Source: Bacteroidales bacterium (GTDB lineage: Bacteria > Bacteroidota > Bacteroidia > Bacteroidales > UBA4417). From it: DNA of 12,139 nt. Shown one piece after another: positions 7,530-12,139 of this stretch. The notes below the pieces were generated by a model. That model searched no databases. It was not told the DNA's origin and was given only the letters and a program-made list of their open reading frames with translations. Both the position numbers and the translations under genes were made by a program. The number at the start of each line of letters is the position of its first letter. The stretch's first letter is position 1. Location of the stretch: the NCBI GenBank assembly GCA_025350385.1, contig JANXXZ010000024.1, positions 1 to 12,139 on the forward strand. Direction: 5' to 3'.

Positions 7530-8153
7530 TTAAAGGTTTTCTGACCGAAATATTTGGGCTGCTGGCGAAACAAGGTAATACCGTTTATTCGAAGGGCAAA
7601 AGCATTTATACCTTGTTCTTACCCGCTCCAGTTTTACCATTTGTCTTCCATCGGAGAGATGAAATGGTTCTTTGTCAGGAATATCGCCCAGTGTAACAAA
7701 TTCCCCATTGCCATCAAGTGCATGGAGTAACCGCTGCAATTTTACATCATGTTGAAAAGAAGCAGGAGTTTTAAGAAAATATCTTTCCAGTCCCTGCCTG
7801 AGTTCTGCCGAAAAAAGATGATGTTCAAATAATGGATCAATCAGGCTACGAAAGTTATTTTTCCATTCAATCCCATGAGGTGAGGCTCTGCGGCTATGTT
7901 GCTGCCAAACCACCAGGTGAGCCAGTTCATGGATGAAAACAAGAAGAAAGGAATAAAGGCCCAGGTCATTGTTGAGGCTGATAACCGGCATTTCACCCTT
8001 CCGGGCTGCACGAAAACTCCCAAGCCTCAATTTGCGGGGTTTAGTGATTTTTAGCTGGAATGAATACTTGCTTATGTACTGTTCAATAAGCCAATGTGAA
8101 TTTTCGGGGAAACGGGCCAGCAGTAAAGCCAGGTTTTCAGGCCTGGTATTCAT
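7530..8153 (-). CDS. SprT-like zinc metalloprotease domain protein
   Basis: The central zincin motif is visible: HELAH (His75, Glu76, His79) followed by PHGIEWK, whose His93 is the usual third zinc ligand. This is the SprT/SprTN-type arrangement, a family that in eukaryotes cleaves DNA-protein crosslinks and in bacteria is mostly uncharacterised. The C-terminus has YKCFCPSNKRYYLVSP where a four-cysteine zinc ribbon is usual. Only two cysteines are present, so the ribbon looks degenerate. The 207-aa start is ATG at 8153; a TTG six bases earlier adds two residues and is unlikely. The start lies inside the end of the small upstream lipoprotein gene (17-bp overlap), suggesting translational coupling. 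Confidence 0.85.
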   Translation of the reverse strand: MNTRPENLALLLARFPENSHWLIEQYISKYSFQLKITKPRKLRLGSFRAARKGEMPVISLNNDLGLYSFLLVFIHELAHLVVWQQHSRRASPHGIEWKNNFRSLIDPLFEHHLFSAELRQGLERYFLKTPASFQHDVKLQRLLHALDGNGEFVTLGDIPDKEPFHLSDGRQMVKLERVRTRYKCFCPSNKRYYLVSPAAQIFRSENL

Positions 8154-8352
8154 AAACAAGTGGCTTAGGAGTTAAATCAAACGGCTTCTCAATAAGGCAT
8201 CCGCAGCGGTTGTGACCAGTTGAGGCAGGAGTCCGCCGCCAGTTTCTGTTATTATAACCATTCGTTGCGCAACTTTGTAACAGGATGATGAATAATCCAG
8301 CCAGGATTATCAGGAGATTGCGGAGCCGGAGACCGGAAGGAGTATGATTCAT
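8137..8352 (-). CDS. Small putative lipoprotein upstream of the SprT-like gene
   Basis: This 71-aa protein has a hydrophobic segment (residues 12-25) ending in a lipobox-like LLQSC (Cys28), then a short Asn/Arg-rich stretch and a Cys-Gly-Cys at residues 50-52. Small Bacteroidota lipoproteins with a late Cys-Gly-Cys exist, but I cannot name a family. Support comes from the ATG start, the lipobox, a minus-strand -7 match about 100 bp upstream (8454-8461), and its tight overlap with the following gene. It could be a chance reading frame; comparison with other genomes would decide. The last ~17 bases are read in two frames. Confidence 0.6.
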   Translation of the reverse strand: MNHTPSGLRLRNLLIILAGLFIILLQSCATNGYNNRNWRRTPASTGHNRCGCLIEKPFDLTPKPLVYEYQA

Positions 8353-8453
8353 AGATTGCTGTTTCTCTTAAAAAGGAAAATCTTTTACCTATTCAACCTG
8401 CACTTATGTTACCTCATCCAGTTATAAAGTGTTCATCATGAATCCGGCCGATG

Positions 8454-8461
8454 CAAAGCTA
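8454..8461 (-). promoter_or_regulatory. Candidate -7 box (TAGCTTTG), minus-strand side of the divergent region
   Basis: This is an exact TANNTTTG match on the minus strand, about 100 bp before the small lipoprotein gene. It lies only 5 bp from the plus-strand box at 8467-8474, making a back-to-back pair. No -33 element is clear. Confidence 0.35.
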
Positions 8462-8466
8462 ATATT

Positions 8467-8474
8467 TATTTTTG
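8467..8474 (+). promoter_or_regulatory. Candidate -7 box (TATTTTTG) of the mlaE-mlaF operon
   Basis: This is an exact TANNTTTG match, about 125 bp before the mlaE ATG. It would give a leader of about 115 nt that contains the hairpin at 8487-8516. No clear -33 element is seen. Confidence 0.35.
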
Positions 8475-8486
8475 GAGTAGCCTGTC

Positions 8487-8522
8487 GCCTAATATGCAAT
8501 ATCTTAAGCATTAGGCAATATC
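8487..8522 (+). promoter_or_regulatory. Leader hairpin and direct repeat before mlaE
   Basis: GCCTAAT (8487-8493) pairs with ATTAGGC (8510-8516), with GC (8496-8497) against GC (8508-8509) inside after a two-base bulge. The octamer GCAATATC is repeated directly at 8496-8503 and 8515-8522. There is no T-run. It could be an operator or a leader structure; which cannot be told from one sequence. Confidence 0.35.
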
Positions 8523-8599
8523 ATGCTGAGTACAATTAATCGTTAACCAACATGCACGTTGATAAATTTACGCTAATTTAGCAGTAATTATTGTGTACA

Positions 8600-9340
8600 A
8601 TGAAGATTTTATATCATTTTGGCCGCTACCTTAACTTATTGTTGAAGGTTTTCAAGCAACCCGAAAAACGGGCAGTCTACCGCAGGCAGTTCATGATCGA
8701 GATCGATAATCTTGGTTATGCTTCGGCAGGTATTGTTGCCATTATTTCGGTTTTTATGGGCGCGGTGTTAACCATACAGATGGCTTTTAATATCGACTCG
8801 CCGCTGGTTCCGCTTTATACTATAGGCTTTGCAACCCGGCAGAGCATTGTGCTTGAGTTTGCACCTACCATCATCAGCCTTATCCTGTGCGGTAAAGTCG
8901 GATCCAGGATCGCTTCCGAAATCGGCACGATGAGAGTTACCGAACAAATTGATGCCCTTGAAGTCATGGGGATAAATTCTGCTTCTTTTCTGATTCTTCC
9001 CAAGATCATGGCAGCTATGTTCGTTTTCCCTTTCCTGATCATGATGAGCATGGTACTAGGTGTAGCCGGAGGATGGTTTGCCGGAACTACTACTGGTCTC
9101 ATAAGTTCCTATGGTTATGTGTATGGCATCCAGTCATTTTTCCATATGTATGATATCTGGTATGCCTTAACCAAAACCGTAGTTTTTGCATTTATAATCA
9201 CTTCCGTATCGGCCTATCATGGTTATTATACCAAAGGTGGGGCATTGGAAGTTGGCAATGCCAGCACTTCAGGCGTAGTATACAGCAGTATAGCCATTAT
9301 TTTCGCCAACCTAATTCTCACACAACTCCTGCTGGCATGA
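8600..9340 (+). CDS. mlaE: MlaE family ABC transporter permease
   Basis: This is the inner-membrane permease of an MCE-type lipid transporter, the class that moves phospholipids between inner and outer membranes. The diagnostic cytoplasmic-loop motif is present as GKVGSRIASEIGTMRVTEQ, continuing Ile-Asp-Ala-Leu. It is flanked by about five hydrophobic segments, with the amphipathic N-terminal region typical of the family. The start is ATG at 8600 (246 aa); a TTG three codons earlier is less likely. The stop codon overlaps the mlaF start in an ATGA, so the two are translationally coupled. No MCE-domain (mlaD) gene follows, so the substrate-binding partner must be encoded elsewhere. Confidence 0.94.
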   Translation: MKILYHFGRYLNLLLKVFKQPEKRAVYRRQFMIEIDNLGYASAGIVAIISVFMGAVLTIQMAFNIDSPLVPLYTIGFATRQSIVLEFAPTIISLILCGKVGSRIASEIGTMRVTEQIDALEVMGINSASFLILPKIMAAMFVFPFLIMMSMVLGVAGGWFAGTTTGLISSYGYVYGIQSFFHMYDIWYALTKTVVFAFIITSVSAYHGYYTKGGALEVGNASTSGVVYSSIAIIFANLILTQLLLA

Positions 9341-10086
9341 TTGAAGGTATAAATATAACCAAGCGTTTTGGCGATCGCATTGTTCTTGAAAATGTTACGG
9401 TCCGTTTCGATAAAGGTAAAACAAACCTGATCATCGGGCAGAGCGGAATGGGTAAAACTGTTTTGCTTAAATGCCTGGTTGGATTGTTTGATTTTGAGCA
9501 AGGAGAAGTGTTTTATGATAACAGGCTCTTCTCGAAGATGTCGTTTACCGAAAAAAAATCAATACGAAAGGAAATTGGCATGCTCTTCCAGGGCGGGGCA
9601 TTGTTCGATTCCATGACCGCCGAACAAAATGTAATGTTTCCTTTAACCATGTTCACGACCATGTTGCCGGATGAAAAACGGGACCGGGCCAACTTCTGCC
9701 TTTCGAGGGTTAACCTGGAGAATGTGAACGACATGTTGCCTTCCGAATTAAGCGGCGGTATGAAGAAACGCGTAGCCATTGCCCGTGCAATTGCCCTCAA
9801 CCCGCAATACCTGTTCTGCGATGAACCTAATTCAGGTCTTGATCCGCAGACTGCCAACCTCATTGACGAACTAATTAAAGAGATTACTCTTGAATACGAT
9901 ATAACAACAGTGGTTGTGACCCACGACATGAACTCGGTGCTCGAAATCGGACAGAAAGTCTATTTTATTTATAAAGGAAAGCTATGGTGGGAAGGCGACC
10001 GCGATAATATCCTCCACACCGTCAACCCCGAACTGAAAGCTTTTGTATTTAATTCAGAACTTACCCGAAGGCTTAAACCGGTATAA
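9337..10086 (+). CDS. mlaF: MlaF family ABC transporter ATP-binding protein
   Basis: This is the cytoplasmic ATPase that powers the MlaE permease. All nucleotide-binding motifs are intact: Walker A GQSGMGKT (34-41), Q-loop Gln85 in LFQGGALFDSM, the signature LSGGM (138-142, with Met in place of Gln as is common in this subfamily), Walker B LFCDE (159-163) followed by PNSGLDP, and the switch His196 in VVTHDM. The C-terminal tail ends NSELTRRLKPV, a region reported in MlaF relatives to contact the partner subunit. The 249-aa length is usual. It begins within the last codons of mlaE. A diverged copy of its last ~30 codons lies at 11113-11202. Confidence 0.95.
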   Translation: MIEGINITKRFGDRIVLENVTVRFDKGKTNLIIGQSGMGKTVLLKCLVGLFDFEQGEVFYDNRLFSKMSFTEKKSIRKEIGMLFQGGALFDSMTAEQNVMFPLTMFTTMLPDEKRDRANFCLSRVNLENVNDMLPSELSGGMKKRVAIARAIALNPQYLFCDEPNSGLDPQTANLIDELIKEITLEYDITTVVVTHDMNSVLEIGQKVYFIYKGKLWWEGDRDNILHTVNPELKAFVFNSELTRRLKPV

Positions 10087-10165
10087 CAGGTACCTGAATA
10101 TCGGACCGCAACTTTTTAGTAATAATTATGTGACTGTTTAAATTTATAAATAATTACCCAACCCA

Positions 10166-10190
10166 GCTCCCTGAATTCAGGGAGGGAGCA
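10166..10190. repeat. C/G-rich hairpin repeat A
   Basis: CTCCCTGAATTCAGGGAG (10167-10184) is a perfect 18-bp palindrome; GCTCC (10166-10170) can also pair with GGAGC (10185-10189). It lies 80 bp after the mlaF stop. No T-run follows, so it may slow or protect transcripts rather than terminate them. It is related to repeat B. Confidence 0.6.
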
Positions 10191-10243
10191 GATTGTTCTG
10201 AATTGTAGTTCATTCAATAAAAGAAAAATCCTTTTTAGAATGT

Positions 10244-10276
10244 CCTCCCCCTGATTTCAGAGGGAGACAGAGGGGG
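10244..10276. repeat. C/G-rich hairpin repeat B
   Basis: It has an inner stem CTGA-TT-TCAG (10251-10260), flanked by CTCCC (10245-10249) that pairs with GGGAG (10262-10266), and an alternative CCCCCT (10247-10252) with AGGGGG (10271-10276). It aligns with repeat A over about 25 bases with small indels. The two stand about 55 bp apart in the gap before the AlkD-like gene. Confidence 0.55.
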
Positions 10277-10340
10277 TAAATGAGATACGGATAAATTTTA
10301 ATCAGTTTCTAATTGCCGGGATTATTAACATCAAAGTGTA

Positions 10341-11048
10341 ATGGATAGTATTATAAGTAAAATCCGCAAAGAGCTTGAGGATAATAGTGACTCAAAAACC
10401 CGCGAAACCAGTCAGAATTTCTTTAAAGAGCCGATCAAATGCTATGGCGTAAAGTCGGCCATTGTAGGCAGGATTAGCAGGGATTATTATAAAGCGCTCA
10501 AAAACAAGTCGAAATCTGAGATAGTTGAACTTTGCGATATACTCTGGCAATCCGGGTATATTGAAGAATCCTTCATAGCGTGTAACTGGTCTTATTTTAT
10601 CCGGAAAGATTACACACCTGGTGACTTCAAAATTTTCGGAAAATGGATAGAAACTTATATAAGCAATTGGGCATCCTGTGATACATTGTGTAATCATACC
10701 CTGGGAGAATTCGTAGAAATGTATCCTGAGTTTTTATTGAGACTTAAATCCTTCGCAAAATCAGACAACCGATGGATGCGACGTGCTTCCGCTGTGACAT
10801 TAATCCTACCGGCCAGAAAGGGAAGGTTTTTAACTGAAATTTTAGAGATAGCGGATATTTTACTCCTTGATAAAGATGATTTGGTTCAAAAAGGATATGG
10901 TTGGATGCTGAAAGCAGCAAGCCAGGCGCATCAGCAGGAAATATTTGATTATGTAATGCGTAACAAATCCATGATGCCCCGAACCGCATTACGCTATGCG
11001 ATTGAAAAAATGCCGAAAGAACTGAAAGAACGGGCCATGGTAAGATAG
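10341..11048 (+). CDS. AlkD-like DNA alkylation repair protein
   Basis: This is a HEAT-like helical-repeat DNA glycosylase of the AlkC/AlkD superfamily, which removes N3- and N7-alkylated purines in base-excision repair. Landmarks match Bacillus cereus AlkD closely in spacing: Trp110 and Asp114 in NWASCDTLCNH (AlkD Trp109 and the catalytic Asp113), Arg147/Arg148 in RWMRRAS (Arg148), and Trp188 in GYGWMLKA (Trp187). The 235-aa length is typical and no domain is missing. The start is ATG at 10341 without a clear ribosome site. It sits between the intact mlaF gene and a displaced mlaF-like tail, so it may be part of an inserted segment, though its composition is not strikingly different. Confidence 0.9.
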   Translation: MDSIISKIRKELEDNSDSKTRETSQNFFKEPIKCYGVKSAIVGRISRDYYKALKNKSKSEIVELCDILWQSGYIEESFIACNWSYFIRKDYTPGDFKIFGKWIETYISNWASCDTLCNHTLGEFVEMYPEFLLRLKSFAKSDNRWMRRASAVTLILPARKGRFLTEILEIADILLLDKDDLVQKGYGWMLKAASQAHQQEIFDYVMRNKSMMPRTALRYAIEKMPKELKERAMVR

Positions 11049-11112
11049 GGGTTTAGGACCTGAATCTTTTACCGGGCTGGTAGTTGATACCAACGTTAAC
11101 ATTAAACCAGCC

Positions 11113-11202
11113 GAGCGCCGTGCTAACTTATACAGCATGAACCCTATACTGATGGCTTATGTATTTAATTTAGACCTAACGAGGAGGTTAAAACCGGAGT
11201 AG
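11113..11202 (+). pseudogene. Displaced 3' end of an mlaF-like gene
   Basis: Translated in the frame ending at TAG 11200-11202, this stretch reads ...NLYSMNPILMAYVFN, then LDLTRRLKPE. It aligns without gaps to the MlaF C-terminus (...NILHTVNPELKAFVFN, then SELTRRLKPV), with about 16 of 30 residues identical. The last 16 codons are 36/48 identical in DNA. Four of the seven LTRRLKP codons differ silently, so the fragment came from a gene that evolved under protein-level selection, not from a recent copying error. No Walker motifs or upstream mlaF homology are visible, so it is a remnant. An ATG at 11137 leaves only 21 codons. Confidence 0.72.
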
Positions 11203-11295
11203 CGGTTAGCCAACAGTTACACACAAGCTTGAGAAGCCTATAAGTATCTGAAATAATAATGAAATAAATAGTTATCATTAATGAAATAAAAAACA

Positions 11296-11886
11296 ATGAC
11301 AAAAGCATTTTTGATTTTGATCCCAGCACTCTATTTAGTAATCCTTGGTTGTCATGATAATACACAGAATTCAAATATTGATAGATCAATAAATGTTGAA
11401 AAAGTAGTCAACTATGACACTGTTAGGAATACAAACGTAATTACTAAAGATTTTGACGAAGGTAATTTCAATAAAACTGGACTAAAAAGCATCGAGCAGC
11501 TATGGGAGGATCAAATTTTCCCTATATTTCACTTTTACCAGGATAGTAATGGAACAAGTTGGAAGGACGTAATAACTAAAGTTCAAATCAGAATAGTCTA
11601 TCATTCTAAAGAGGAAAAGTTGCTAGTCTATATAGATCAACAATTGAAATATAGTTTTGCAGGTATCCGCGTTGATCAGGATAAAATGCTCGTAACAGTA
11701 ACAGAGAAAGTAGGTGGCAATGTAACATCAGTTAGGGATATGTCTTATAAAACAAGCGGTATACGTTTTCATGAAAAAAATTCTAATAGATTAGTGTTCG
11801 TAATTCTGCAAGAAGGAAATTCACACTTTGGACAACTCTATTATAATGAAGGTGGAAATGAATATTATAGATTTGAACTTGGTTAA
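11296..11886 (+). CDS. Hypothetical A+T-rich lipoprotein
   Basis: I do not recognise this protein. The 196-aa product starts with a lipoprotein signal peptide (hydrophobic residues 4-17, then ILGC with Cys19). A polar, Asn/Asp-rich linker of about 45 residues follows, then a probable beta-rich domain (about residues 70-196) with no cysteines after the lipobox. The gene is visibly richer in A+T than its neighbours. It is preceded by a 12-bp direct repeat, TAATGAAATAAA at 11257-11268 and 11279-11290, and lies between the mlaF-like remnant and the dyad at 12037-12091. These features suggest acquired DNA, but no recombinase gene is in the window. The start is ATG at 11296, with no Shine-Dalgarno. 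Confidence 0.72.
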   Translation: MTKAFLILIPALYLVILGCHDNTQNSNIDRSINVEKVVNYDTVRNTNVITKDFDEGNFNKTGLKSIEQLWEDQIFPIFHFYQDSNGTSWKDVITKVQIRIVYHSKEEKLLVYIDQQLKYSFAGIRVDQDKMLVTVTEKVGGNVTSVRDMSYKTSGIRFHEKNSNRLVFVILQEGNSHFGQLYYNEGGNEYYRFELG

Positions 11887-12036
11887 CTTGGTAATTGAAA
11901 TCATGAAACAGAAATGGCTTGCTATAGAATGTGTTATGTAGTTGATAAAAGAAAGTTTTAACAATTATGAATGAAAATGACTGATATCCAAGAAAAAACT
12001 AGCCTGTATGTAACATGAGCTAATCGTGTTTGGTTT

Positions 12037-12091
12037 TCCAACGCACTAGGCCCACCACAAACCAACAACGCCTAGCCCAGGAACGTTAGGA
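12037..12091. other. Imperfect dyad, weakly attC-like
   Basis: TCCAACG (12037-12043) can pair with CGTTAGGA (12084-12091) with one bulged base, and CTAGGC (12046-12051) with GCCTAG (12070-12075), enclosing an 18-base A/C-rich loop. The two-box layout and GTTAGG resemble an integron attC site. However, the spacers are unequal (2 and 8 bases) and the R' box ends in A instead of a pyrimidine. It could equally be an unrelated hairpin. An ATG begins at 12135, possibly the next gene. Confidence 0.3.
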
Positions 12092-12093
12092 CA

Positions 12094-12105
12094 CTTCTAT
12101 AGAAG
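12094..12105. repeat. Perfect 12-bp palindrome near the window end
   Basis: CTTCTATAGAAG is a perfect palindrome immediately after the attC-like dyad and 30 bp before an ATG at 12135. It could be a small operator for a gene that begins at the window edge. Chance occurrence is not excluded. Confidence 0.3.
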
Positions 12106-12139
12106 CACACTTTAAACAGCCAAAAAAATAATTTATGGA

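Noticed and set aside
8815..9102. Long reading frames opposite mlaE and mlaF
   Set aside because: They are antisense shadows of strongly conserved genes, have no family resemblance, and have codon patterns forced by the real frames.
11049..11112. Extending the mlaF-like remnant back to the alkD stop
   Set aside because: The frame is open (GLGPESFTGLVVDT...), but alignment to MlaF upstream of the last ~30 codons is not convincing, so the call is limited to 11113-11202.
11122..11210. GCTAAC and GTTAGC as inverted arms of an 89-bp attC-like site
   Set aside because: The left arm is within codons homologous to mlaF and there are no matching inner boxes, so only the right-hand GTTAGCC is kept as a weak candidate.

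Overview
The window looks like a chromosomal segment of a Bacteroidota bacterium. The clues are an S46 dipeptidyl-peptidase (a family concentrated in this phylum), lipoproteins with Cys-Lys-Lys-Asp-type N-termini, almost no Shine-Dalgarno sequences, and repeated exact matches to the Bacteroidota -7 promoter consensus TANNTTTG just upstream of genes. Nothing identifies a genus. No rRNA, tRNA, CRISPR array, transposase or integrase gene is visible.

Layout. Bases 1-268 hold no gene but contain copy 1 of a structured intergenic element. An acyltransferase-3 membrane protein follows (269-1438, +) and ends at a strong bidirectional terminator (1535-1571). On the minus strand, reading right to left from 8352 to 1599, are: a tiny lipoprotein overlapping a SprT-like metalloprotease gene, a GDP-mannose pyrophosphorylase, copy 2 of the structured element, an S46 peptidase, a CYTH-domain phosphatase, a lipoprotein of seven beta-propeller-like repeats, and a small Lys/Thr-rich secreted protein. 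From 8353 the coding strand flips. A divergent promoter region leads to mlaE and mlaF (ATGA overlap), which encode the membrane permease and ATPase of an MCE-type lipid transporter. A pair of C/G-rich hairpins, an AlkD-like DNA glycosylase gene, a displaced 3' tail of an mlaF-like gene and an A+T-rich lipoprotein gene follow. The last 140 bases carry an imperfect dyad faintly like an integron attC site.

The genes are mostly housekeeping or envelope functions: surface acylation, nucleotide-sugar supply, periplasmic dipeptide release, outer-membrane lipid transport and base-excision repair. They do not form one pathway; only mlaE-mlaF and the lipoprotein-sprT pair are clearly coupled.

The least ordinary features are non-coding. 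The two intergenic copies at 128-230 and 6213-6295 share a two-level stem in which paired positions changed together (A-T to G-C in the outer stem, A-T to T-A in the inner stem) and other pairs became G-U wobbles only on the plus strand, as expected for a folded plus-strand RNA or single-stranded DNA. The second is a diverged mlaF 3' end stranded about 1.1 kb downstream of the intact gene.
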